A stretch of 6,938 nucleotides of DNA from an uncultured Eubacteriales bacterium (lineage in GTDB: Bacteria > Bacillota > Clostridia > Oscillospirales > CAG-272), in the NCBI GenBank assembly GCA_934432725.1, contig CAKRZE010000029.1:1-6938 (forward strand). The letters are read 5' to 3'. Positions 1 to 5,530 of this stretch are shown here, one piece after another (positions within the stretch are counted from its first letter, which is position 1; each line of letters starts with the position of its first letter). The notes below the pieces were generated by a model, which was given only the letters and a program-made list of their open reading frames with translations, did not search any database and was not told the origin of the DNA. Both the position numbers and the translations under genes were made by a program.

Positions 1-2
1 AA

Positions 3-59
3 CAAATATCCCTTGCGTCTCAAAGAGACGCATTTTGCAAAGCAAAACCGGGATATTTG
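3..59. repeat. Three-way-junction palindromic element, left copy
   Basis: An outer 10-bp stem (CAAATATCCC at 3-12 with GGGATATTTG at 50-59) encloses two perfect small hairpins. These are GCGTCTC/GAGACGC (15-21 with 25-31, loop AAA) and TTTTGC/GCAAAA (33-38 with 42-47, loop AAA). The fold is a three-way junction on paper. A reverse-oriented copy at 4238-4284 keeps both inner stems but lacks the outer 5' arm. The simple form of the outer palindrome, with a 3-4 nt loop, recurs at 3355-3377, 3439-3462, 3863-3885, 4010-4032 and 4157-4180. The function is unknown. Confidence 0.8.
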
Positions 60-127
60 CCCTCGCAAGCGGTAACTCATCGCAGTATCTCCCCAAAAGT
101 ATACTGAGAGGCTGAGTAGTTCGTTTG
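50..127 (-). repeat. Partial 147-bp repeat unit, reverse orientation
   Basis: The reverse complement of this stretch matches the segment between the conserved GCAAAC and the CAAATATCCC palindrome in the tandem array at 3793-4233. It is closest to the second and third units there, sharing the AGTATACTTTTGGGGAGATAC core. Only one partial unit is present on this side, so the two sides of the operon differ in copy number. It contains no credible reading frame. Confidence 0.8.
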
Positions 128-278
128 CACAGAAACGGGCGGACTTTGCCCGGGGCAGCCTTTGAAAATTTTGGAATCTTGTGAAAAACCCTCTATTCAA
201 AGTTTTTTGGAGGTTTTAGGAACCTTTTTCTCAAAAAAGGTTCCTAACGTACCCCCTGCAAGTCTCATTGGCACGCTG
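100..278. repeat. Left arm of long inverted repeat flanking the two-gene operon
   Basis: The reverse complement of this stretch aligns with about 3642-3822, with roughly 11 differences counted by eye. The match includes a two-hairpin element, the conserved TGCCCCGGGCAAAGTCC segment and the start of the 147-bp unit. The arms face each other across about 3.3 kb containing the glycosidase operon. No recombinase gene or target-site duplication is visible, so this is described as an inverted repeat and not as a transposon. Confidence 0.8.
179..250 (+). repeat. Two-hairpin intergenic element, copy a
   Basis: The first hairpin pairs AAAACC plus TC (185-193, one bulged C) with GAGGTTTT (210-217). 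The second pairs AGGAACCTTTTT (218-229) with AAAAAGGTTCCT (234-245), 12 bp around a 4-nt loop. The conserved flanks TTCAAAGTTTTT and AACGT are shared with copies at 292-365 and, reversed, at 3257-3323, 3556-3626 and 3671-3742. The T-run lies inside the second stem, so a terminator role in either direction is possible but not assured. Confidence 0.8.
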
Positions 279-291
279 ACTTCATGGCGGG

Positions 292-365
292 CGCATGAAA
301 AACCCCCATTTCGAAAGTTTTTGCGGGGTTTGGGGCGGCTTTTTTCAAAAAGCGCCCCAACGTAC
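292..365 (+). repeat. Two-hairpin intergenic element, copy b, just upstream of the glycosidase gene
   Basis: It has the same architecture as the copy at 179-250, but both stems have changed sequence and still pair. The first stem is AAACCCC (300-306) with GGGGTTT (325-331). The second is GGGGCG (332-337) with CGCCCC (353-358), extended through CTTTT/AAAAG with one bulged G. It ends about 30 bases before the start codon at 397. It also supplies an upstream in-frame ATG at 295 that is probably not used. Confidence 0.8.
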
Positions 366-380
366 CCTCCCCCTCCCCGG

Positions 381-388
381 AAGAAAGG
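381..388 (+). promoter_or_regulatory. Ribosome binding site of the glycosidase gene
   Basis: AAGAAAGG lies 8 nt before the ATG at 397 and decides that start. The in-frame ATG at 295 lies inside a repeat, has no comparable purine-rich site, and would put an unrelated 34 residues ahead of the membrane anchor. Confidence 0.75.
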
Positions 389-396
389 ATTGCAAT

Positions 397-1482
397 ATGC
401 CTTTTCACTCTGCTTCAAGCAAAAAAAGCATTCGAACCGTCATCGTCCGGAGCATCACGGTGCTGACCGTCACCCTATTATTTCTGTTTCTGCTTTTATA
501 CAGCGCCATGTGGGTAATCATCCGGGGACCCTCTCCGTCGGCGAAGGAGCTGCTTGTCCGGTCGCTGCGGGAAACCAGCGCCGCAGGATTTCTTGCGAAC
601 TGGTACTTATCGGAGGAAGAGATCCAAAAAATCCTGGTTTCCTCGGGCGGGGAGGCAGGAAAGACAATCGATTCCTCCCTGATCCGTCTGCCCGGAAAGC
701 GGGAGGAAACCGGCACATTTGAGACGGGGATCCCCCCGGAAAGCGGCGGCGTCCGCGAGACGGAGTCCGGCGGAACGGACATTCCCGAGACAAAGAACAG
801 CACCGACGGCATTGAGCTTATCGACATCGCCTCCGGCGCTTACCGCGGAAAGCTGATGATCGTTTCCGATCCGACGCGTCTTGCGGTAGGTGTAATCGAT
901 GAATTCTCCGAAGAAAACGCGGGCAGGCAGCTCCCGTATTTCCTGAAGAAATACAACGCTGTCGCAGCGGTCAACGCAGGCGGCTTCAACGACTTCGGCG
1001 GCACCGGAAACGGCGGCACGCCGGTCGGACTGGTCATTGAAAACGGCGTCATCACCTTCGGCAGCGAGGATGAAACCTACAGCATCTGCGGCTTTGACCG
1101 AAACGGCATGCTGTATGTCGGCTCCATGACCGGAAAGCAGGCGCTGGAGGCGGGGGTGATCAGTGCCTGCTCCTTCGGTCCGGCGCTGATCATCAACGGA
1201 AAGCCGGTACAGCTTTCCTCAAGCGGGGTCAATCCGCGCACGGCGATCGGTCAGCGTGCCGACGGAGCGATTCTGCTCCTGACGCTCGCGGGCAGGCAGA
1301 TCGACTGCATCGGCGCAACGCTTGCCGATCTGACCGAGATTCTGTATGCCTACGGCGCGGTCAATGCAACAAATCTGGACGGGGGATCCTCCACCATGAT
1401 GTATTACAAGGGTGAACGGCAGATCAAATCCTCCAGTCTTGTGGGAGAGCGGTTCCTGCCGACCGCGATTATTGTCCGATGA
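397..1482 (+). CDS. Membrane-anchored phosphodiester glycosidase family protein (NAGPA/DUF2233 domain)
   Basis: 361 residues. A short basic N-terminus is followed by one hydrophobic segment (about 15-42), consistent with a type II anchor placing the rest outside the cell. A membrane-proximal region (about 45-95) and a Gly/Glu/Thr/Pro-rich linker (about 95-138) lead to the catalytic-type domain (about 140-361). Family hallmarks visible are AAVNAGGFND (190-199), NPRTAIGQ (279-286) and NLDGGSSTMM (326-335). The family includes the eukaryotic enzyme that removes N-acetylglucosamine from phosphodiester-linked sugars; bacterial members are often labelled exopolysaccharide biosynthesis proteins. The substrate here is unknown, with envelope glycopolymers a plausible inference. 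The start at 397 is set by the AAGAAAGG site. The stop overlaps the next start in an ATGA, so the two genes are probably translated together. Family assignment is confident; the substrate is not. Confidence 0.9.
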   Translation: MPFHSASSKKSIRTVIVRSITVLTVTLLFLFLLLYSAMWVIIRGPSPSAKELLVRSLRETSAAGFLANWYLSEEEIQKILVSSGGEAGKTIDSSLIRLPGKREETGTFETGIPPESGGVRETESGGTDIPETKNSTDGIELIDIASGAYRGKLMIVSDPTRLAVGVIDEFSEENAGRQLPYFLKKYNAVAAVNAGGFNDFGGTGNGGTPVGLVIENGVITFGSEDETYSICGFDRNGMLYVGSMTGKQALEAGVISACSFGPALIINGKPVQLSSSGVNPRTAIGQRADGAILLLTLAGRQIDCIGATLADLTEILYAYGAVNATNLDGGSSTMMYYKGERQIKSSSLVGERFLPTAIIVR

Positions 1483-3182
1483 GCCTCCTGCACAAAAAAA
1501 CAGCTGCTCCCGGGCTGCCGGAGGGTGCAGCCGCACACGGAAAAGCCGGATTTTTCCGCAGCTCCTCGTTCCGGCGCGGTCTGTTGATCTATATTGCGGC
1601 GCTCGCCGCAGTGCTTGCCGTGCTTCTTACGGTTCTGTGGCAGTTTCTCAGGGCATATGAGCGTTCTGTTCCGCTCTCCGCCGCAAGGGCGTATCTTTCG
1701 TCTCTGGACGGCGAGGCGCTGACCGGTCTGTTTGAGCAGGCGCTGCCGGAAAACATCCGGCAGGACCGGAGGGAATGCGCCGAAGAGCAGTTCGCAAAGC
1801 CCTTTCAGACCGCCCAAAAGGAGCTTGTGAAGGACCTTTCCGCAAGCGGCTCCGAACAGCTTCAGTATGTCGTAACCGCAAACGGAAAGGAAGCGCTGCT
1901 GCTTCGCCTGACCCGCGTTCCGGGCGGAGCCGGCTTCGGCAGAAGCGCGTGGACGCCGGCGGGCATTGAGGTCCTGCCCTCCTTTGTCGAGCCGACCGTC
2001 ATCCGCTTCGCCGCGCCGGAGGACTGCGATGTCTTCATTGACGGATCGAAAGCCGGAGCTTCGGATGCGGAGCAGCACGGCGTGCTTTTCCCCGGAATGA
2101 ATCCTCTGGAACAGAAGGGCGACCGGTTTACCGTGTACCGGATCGACGGACTGTATCAAATGCCGGATGTCCGGGTGCAGTCCGCCGCACAGCGCCTGAC
2201 GCAAACCGTCCCCGCACCGGACGGGACCCTGTTCTATGTCAGAGAAAAGCCCGAGCTCCGCTCGTTCCGGGTGACCCTGCCAAAGGGCTCGGTGCTCCGG
2301 ATCGGCGGTACGGAAGCCGACCCGGAAGCGCTTCAGCCAAAGCCGTACCGCTATCCCGTCTCCGCCTTTGAACGGGAGGCTGCGGCGCCGGAGGGATTGA
2401 CCCTTACGCTTGACGGCTTTCTGGAAAAGCCCGGGCTTGAGGTCCTGCTGGACGGCGCCCGGCTGACTGCCCTGCCGGAGGAGGACCCGGAGGCGGGGAC
2501 CGTCTTTTCCCTGCCCGAAGCAATGCTCTGGCAGGTTTCCGTCCGCCTGCCGCGGGGCGCTCTGCTCCGCGTGAACGGGATCGATGCCTCCGGTCTTCGC
2601 GGTGAGGAGGAGGTCTGCGAAAGCATCCGCTTCACCGGCATTGAACATTACCTTTCGCCCGTTCCTGCCGAGCTCCGCATTACTCTGCCCGCGCTCTTTG
2701 CCGAGCCGGAGCTTTCTGCGGAGCTTGACGGACAGAGCCTTCCGCTTACCGTCAAAAATGAGGGGGAGCACCGCCTGACCGTCACCTTTTCTTATCCGCC
2801 GGACAGCCTTCCGGAGGAGGAGCATGCCGCAGCCGAACGCTTTGTCACTTCCTACCTGACCTATGTCTCGCAGGGCAGAGTGGACTGCGAGGCGCATTTG
2901 TATGATCTTCTCGGTCTGATGATCTCCGGAACGGAGTCCTATCGCACCGTGCTCAATTCCTATGAGTCCTACCTCTGGGTGCGCAATTATAAGGAGACGA
3001 AACGGCTGGAGCTGACCTTCTCCGACCGCACGGTTTATGCCGAAAATTGCTTTGAAACCGAGGTTGCCTTCGTCATCGATACCGTGCGCGGAACGATTCC
3101 CGTGCATGCCGAAGGCTCCGTCCGCGCAGTCTTTGTAAAAACCGGCGGCAGATGGCTGGTCGCCGCCTTCTCTGTCGTCTGA
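1479..3182 (+). CDS. Membrane-anchored extracytoplasmic protein of unknown function with internal duplication
   Basis: 567 residues, not recognised as a named family. A Pro/Ala-rich N-terminus is followed by one transmembrane helix (about 34-56), with the bulk predicted outside. A helical region (about 63-175) precedes a middle region of repeated beta-type motifs: VFIDG (185-189), VLRIGG (272-277), VLLDG (322-326), LLRVNG (362-367) and AELDG (414-418). Residues about 262-331 and 352-423 look like two copies of one module. Each has LP(K/R)G then LR near its start and ends in F(L/A)E(K)PEL-like text followed by LDG. The C-terminal ~120 residues (about 448-567) end in a pattern resembling NTF2-like folds (GGRWLVAAFSVV). 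This loosely recalls TcaA- or PEGA-like exported proteins, but only as a guess. The start codon overlaps the upstream stop (ATGA), implying coupled translation and possibly a shared function with the glycosidase. Its reverse strand is open over nearly the whole length because TTA, CTA and TCA codons are avoided; that is not a gene. Confidence 0.85.
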   Translation: MSLLHKKTAAPGLPEGAAAHGKAGFFRSSSFRRGLLIYIAALAAVLAVLLTVLWQFLRAYERSVPLSAARAYLSSLDGEALTGLFEQALPENIRQDRRECAEEQFAKPFQTAQKELVKDLSASGSEQLQYVVTANGKEALLLRLTRVPGGAGFGRSAWTPAGIEVLPSFVEPTVIRFAAPEDCDVFIDGSKAGASDAEQHGVLFPGMNPLEQKGDRFTVYRIDGLYQMPDVRVQSAAQRLTQTVPAPDGTLFYVREKPELRSFRVTLPKGSVLRIGGTEADPEALQPKPYRYPVSAFEREAAAPEGLTLTLDGFLEKPGLEVLLDGARLTALPEEDPEAGTVFSLPEAMLWQVSVRLPRGALLRVNGIDASGLRGEEEVCESIRFTGIEHYLSPVPAELRITLPALFAEPELSAELDGQSLPLTVKNEGEHRLTVTFSYPPDSLPEEEHAAAERFVTSYLTYVSQGRVDCEAHLYDLLGLMISGTESYRTVLNSYESYLWVRNYKETKRLELTFSDRTVYAENCFETEVAFVIDTVRGTIPVHAEGSVRAVFVKTGGRWLVAAFSVV

Positions 3183-3191
3183 TCATGGGGA

Positions 3192-3257
3192 GGGGACGTT
3201 GGGGAACGCGTTGGGGGACGCGTTGGGGACGCGTTGGGGACGCGTTGGGGACGCGTT
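3192..3257. repeat. Tandem array of 11-bp GGGGACGCGTT units
   Basis: Three exact 11-bp units (3225-3257) are preceded by two 12-bp variants (3201-3212 and 3213-3224) and a shorter 9-bp one (3192-3200). The array begins about 10 bases after the stop of the upstream gene and runs directly into the two-hairpin element at 3257. Its unit resembles the conserved ACGT-GGGG edge of that element, so it probably arose by slippage there. Each unit contains ACGCGT. Confidence 0.9.
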
Positions 3258-3323
3258 GGGGTGCTTTTTGAAAAAAGCCACCCCAAACCCCGCAAAAACT
3301 TTGAAAAGGGATTTTTTCATGGC
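3257..3323 (-). repeat. Two-hairpin intergenic element, copy c, just downstream of the operon
   Basis: This reversed copy of the element at 292-365 is its mirror partner across the operon. The larger stem pairs GGGGTG (3258-3263) with CACCCC (3279-3284), extended by CTTTT/AAAAG with one bulged base. Relative to CGCCCC/GGGGCG in copy b, one C-G pair has become T-A. The second hairpin reads, in element orientation, AAATCCC with GGGGTTT, using one T-G wobble. The conserved CAAAGTTTTT flank is present. Confidence 0.75.
3258..3284 (+). terminator. Possible terminator of the two-gene operon
   Basis: This is the first strong hairpin after the stop at 3182: GGGGTGCTTTTT pairing with AAAAAGCCACCCC. 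No T-run follows on the + strand, because the T-run is within the stem. A classical intrinsic terminator is therefore only moderately supported. The downstream TTTTTT at about 3311-3317 follows the second, weaker hairpin of the same element and could serve instead. Confidence 0.4.
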
Positions 3324-3353
3324 ACAGCCTCGATAAAGTTTCAGCTCATGCAG

Positions 3354-3426
3354 GCAAATATCCCGCAGGGATATTTGTTAGCAACGCACGCTGAACGTTG
3401 GTTTACCGCAAACCTCACGCGTTGCT
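3354..3426 (+). repeat. Palindrome plus stem-loop pair, copy 1
   Basis: The palindrome CAAATATCCC-GCA-GGGATATTTG (3355-3377) is followed by a stem-loop with an 8-bp stem, AGCAACGC (3380-3387) and GCGTTGCT (3419-3426), and a 31-nt loop. The same pairing of elements recurs at 3438-3510 and within each unit of the array at 3793-4233. Confidence 0.8.
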
Positions 3427-3437
3427 TGCTTACGATA

Positions 3438-3510
3438 GCAAATATCCCGCAAGGGATATTTGTTGGCAACACATGTATACCTTGAGTTATTGCAAACTTC
3501 ACGTGTTGCC
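3438..3510 (+). repeat. Palindrome plus stem-loop pair, copy 2, with compensatory stem changes
   Basis: The palindrome is at 3439-3462 (loop GCAA). The stem-loop stem is GGCAACAC (3465-3472) with GTGTTGCC (3503-3510). Compared with AGCAACGC/GCGTTGCT in the other copies, two base pairs have changed on both sides: A-T to G-C at the base and G-C to A-T within. Pairing is fully kept. The copy starts 84 bp after copy 1. Confidence 0.8.
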
Positions 3511-3555
3511 GGCACAGCCATGAAGTCAGCGTGCCGATGAAGCTTGCAGGGGGAT

Positions 3556-3626
3556 ACGTTAGGAACCTTTTTTGAGAAAAAGGTTCCTAAAACCTCCAAA
3601 AAACTTTGAACTGGGGGGTTTTCATG
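3556..3626 (-). repeat. Two-hairpin intergenic element, copy d
   Basis: AGGAACCTTTTT (3561-3572) pairs with AAAAAGGTTCCT (3577-3588). A second hairpin pairs AACCTCC with GGGGGGTT through one wobble. It is one of two direct copies spaced 115 bp apart with shared left flanks (the CAGCGTGCC box at 3527 and 3642). Its upstream flank, GCCATGAAGTCAGCGTGCC, also matches the reverse complement of 270-288 on the other side of the operon. Confidence 0.8.
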
Positions 3627-3641
3627 CGCACGCCGTGAGGA

Positions 3642-3822
3642 CAGCGTGCCGATGAAGCTTGCAGGGGGATACGTTAGGAACCTTTTTTGAGAAAAAGGTT
3701 CCTAAAACCTCCAAAAAACTTTGAATAGAGGTTTTTTCACAAGATTCCAGAATTTTCAAAGGCTGCCCCGGGCAAAGTCCGTCCGTTTTTACGCAAACTA
3801 ACTACTCAGCCTCTCAGTATAT
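3642..3822. repeat. Right arm of long inverted repeat flanking the two-gene operon
   Basis: It pairs with 100-278, with about 11 differences by eye over roughly 180 bp. It contains two-hairpin copy e, the TGCCCCGGGCAAAGTCC segment and the start of the first 147-bp unit. The order of sub-elements is the mirror image of the left side. Confidence 0.8.
3671..3742 (-). repeat. Two-hairpin intergenic element, copy e
   Basis: AGGAACCTTTTT (3676-3687) pairs with AAAAAGGTTCCT (3692-3703). This is followed by a perfect AAAACCTC/GAGGTTTT hairpin ending in a T-run before CAC. The second hairpin plus T-run makes this the copy that looks most like a + strand intrinsic terminator, although no gene runs into it directly. 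Confidence 0.8.
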
Positions 3823-4233
3823 TTTTTTGGGGACTGCCGCGGTGAGTTATTGCTCACGACAGCAAATATCCCGCAGGGATATTTGTTAGCAACGCAAGTA
3901 CACTTTGACTTACCGTAAACCTCACGCGTTGCTTGCTGCCGCAAACTAACTACTCAGCCCCTCAGTATACTTTTGGGGAGATACCGCGATGAGTTACCGC
4001 TTGCGAGGGCAAATATCCCGCAGGGATATTTGTTAGCAACGCCAGTGTACTTTGACTTATCACAAACTTCACGCGTTGCTTGCTGCCGCAAACTAACTAC
4101 TCAGCCTCTCAGTATACTTTTGGGGAGATACCGCGATGAGTTACCGCTTGCGAGGGCAAATATCCCGCAAGGGATATTTGTTAGCAACGCCAGTGTACTT
4201 TGACTTATCACAAACTTCACGCGTTGCTTATAT
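3793..4233 (+). repeat. Tandem array of three ~147-bp units
   Basis: Unit starts, marked by GCAAACTAACTACTCAGCC, are at 3793, 3941 and 4088 (spacing 148 and 147). The CAAATATCCC palindromes within them are at 3863, 4010 and 4157 (spacing 147 and 147). Each unit runs: CTCAGTAT-rich segment, palindrome, then the stem-loop AGCAACGC...GCGTTGCT (stems at 3888/3926, 4035/4073 and 4183/4221). Units two and three are nearly identical; unit one is more diverged and carries a local GTGAG/CTCAC hairpin. It is not CRISPR, since the whole unit repeats and there are no variable spacers. Apparent small reading frames here are repeat-derived. Confidence 0.9.
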
Positions 4234-4237
4234 TCAC

Positions 4238-4333
4238 GGTTTTGCCTCGCAAAATGCGTCTCCTTGAGACGCAAGGGATATTTGTTAGCAACGCACGCTG
4301 AACGTTGGTTTATTGCAAGCTTCATGCGTTGCT
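4238..4333 (-). repeat. Three-way-junction element, right copy, with adjoining stem-loop
   Basis: The inner hairpins TTTTGC/GCAAAA (4240-4245 with 4249-4254, loop CTC) and GCGTCTC/GAGACGC (4256-4262 with 4266-4272, loop CTT) match the left copy exactly in the stems but differ in the loops. GGGATATTTG (4275-4284) is present, while its partner arm is replaced by TATTCACGG. The adjoining stem-loop uses AGCAACGCA (4287-4295) and TGCGTTGCT (4325-4333), 9 bp. It lies within 45 bases of the start of the next gene, so it is probably in or near that gene's 5' leader. Confidence 0.75.
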
Positions 4334-4354
4334 TGACATGCGCTGCTTGTTTAC

Positions 4355-4362
4355 AGAAAGGA
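4355..4362 (+). promoter_or_regulatory. Ribosome binding site of the lipoprotein phosphodiesterase gene
   Basis: AGAAAGGA lies 12 nt before the ATG at 4375, a little far but of the same type as those of its neighbours. It favours 4375 over an in-frame ATG inside the repeat near 4264. Confidence 0.65.
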
Positions 4363-4374
4363 AGTACCCTCCCG

Positions 4375-5478
4375 ATGCTTACCCGAAAAAAGTGTCTGTC
4401 TCCGATATGCGCCCTATTGCTTGCCGGCATGCTGCTCCCGTTTTTCACTGCATGTACAGCTTCCGGCACAGGCATATCCGATGTTTCCCCCGTTACAGCC
4501 GGTTCAAAGGGTTCTCCCGATCCGGAATCCGACAACCCGGCATGCATCACGCTGCCCGATCTCAATGAGACAGCCCCGGACACAGTCACAGAATCCTCCA
4601 CGGTCAATCCTGACAGAGAAACCGGAAAGGAGCCCGAAACCTCCCCACCTGCCGAAACGGCTTCGGAAGGCTCCGATCAAACCGATACCGAATACACGCC
4701 GGAAACAGAGCCGGACCCCGCCGCGCTCCTCCCCGAAGGATACCGCTCGGTGATTCCCTCCGGGACCCGCATCCTGCACGCGTGCGGCACCGCGGACGGC
4801 ATCACGGGAACCAACAGTCTGGAGGCGCTGGAGCAAAGCTATGCGGCTGGCGGCAGATTTTTCGAAATCGACTTCTGTCACGCCTCGGACGGCGTCCTTT
4901 GCGCCATTCATGACTGGAGCAGCCGCTTCTGCGATGAAATTCAGGACGGCATCGCCCCCTCCTCAGAGGAATTTCTTTCCATGCGGCTCGGAGGCTCCCT
5001 CACCCCGATGACGCTTCCCGCCGTGCTTGCCTTTATGGAGACGTACCCCGACACGCTGTTTGTCAGCGACATAAAGGACGGAAACACGGATGCGGCGCGG
5101 CAGATCGCAGAAAGTGCTCCCGCGCTGAAGGATCGGTGGATCATACAGATTTATCAGTATGATGAGCTGGCAGACATCCGGGCGCTGGGATTTTCCAATA
5201 TACTTCTGACGATTTACAACCTTGATCCGTATACCGACAAATTCCAGCCGGAAAAGCTGGCTGCATTTGCCGCCTCAAACGGACTTGCCGGGCTGACCTT
5301 TCCGGTTTCCCTCGCAGAAGAAGCATACATTGCCTCCGTGCGGAAATACGGCATTCCGGTGCTCACCCACACCGTAAACGGCACGGAAACGCAGGCTGCC
5401 TTTTTTGCGATGGGCATTGACGGCATCTATACCGACTATGCCCCCTCTGACCCGTCCGCGCCGGAGGAAACAAAGTAG
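4375..5478 (+). CDS. Lipoprotein glycerophosphodiester phosphodiesterase-like protein (GDPD family)
   Basis: 367 residues. A lipoprotein signal (residues 1-27) has a basic start, a hydrophobic core and FTAC with Cys27 as the likely lipidated residue. A long Thr/Glu/Pro/Ser-rich linker (about 28-118) sets the enzyme away from the membrane. The TIM-barrel-type domain (about 130-357) shows His135, the ExD pair Glu164/Asp166, His179-Asp180, SDIKD (231-235) and GIDGIYTDY (347-355). This is the expected order for GDPD enzymes, which hydrolyse glycerophosphodiesters to glycerol-3-phosphate and an alcohol. The classical HRG is replaced by HACG followed by TNSLEAL. It thus resembles, from memory of the family, the HAGG...TNSLEA subgroup with Gly changed to Cys, and the usual active-site Arg is missing. 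The start at 4375 gives a clean signal peptide; the upstream extension would be repeat-encoded. Activity is likely but the substrate is unknown. Confidence 0.88.
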   Translation: MLTRKKCLSPICALLLAGMLLPFFTACTASGTGISDVSPVTAGSKGSPDPESDNPACITLPDLNETAPDTVTESSTVNPDRETGKEPETSPPAETASEGSDQTDTEYTPETEPDPAALLPEGYRSVIPSGTRILHACGTADGITGTNSLEALEQSYAAGGRFFEIDFCHASDGVLCAIHDWSSRFCDEIQDGIAPSSEEFLSMRLGGSLTPMTLPAVLAFMETYPDTLFVSDIKDGNTDAARQIAESAPALKDRWIIQIYQYDELADIRALGFSNILLTIYNLDPYTDKFQPEKLAAFAASNGLAGLTFPVSLAEEAYIASVRKYGIPVLTHTVNGTETQAAFFAMGIDGIYTDYAPSDPSAPEETK

Positions 5479-5530
5479 TCCTTGCCGTTCCGGAAAAGCG
5501 GCGGCATAGGACAAGCCTCCTCTGCAGCAG

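Noticed and set aside
295..396. Upstream in-frame extension of the glycosidase (34 residues)
   Set aside because: It is encoded by a two-hairpin repeat, has no good ribosome binding site, and the AAGAAAGG site before 397 fits better.
1404..3107. Long open frame on the minus strand, opposite the 567-residue protein
   Set aside because: It is in codon register with the + strand gene, so its stops would correspond to TTA, CTA or TCA codons, which this G+C-rich gene avoids. It has no ribosome binding site, and the + strand protein has a clear anchor and operon context.
3793..4233. CRISPR array
   Set aside because: The entire 147-bp unit repeats; there are no unique spacers between short constant repeats and no cas genes.
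1..4284. Classical composite transposon or insertion sequence
   Set aside because: There is no transposase, no clear target-site duplication, and the arms are themselves mosaics of smaller repeats. It is reported only as an inverted-repeat arrangement.
4333..4356. TTGACA at 4333-4338 as a promoter for the phosphodiesterase gene
   Set aside because: No -10-like hexamer lies 16-18 bases downstream, and the motif overlaps the repeat stem-loop.
4264..4374. Upstream in-frame extension of the lipoprotein phosphodiesterase (37 residues)
   Set aside because: It is encoded by the junction element and stem-loop repeat, and would bury the lipoprotein signal inside the protein.
4504..4911. Minus-strand frame opposite the phosphodiesterase linker
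   Set aside because: It is a shadow of the Thr/Glu/Pro-rich coding region with no ribosome binding site or recognisable domain.
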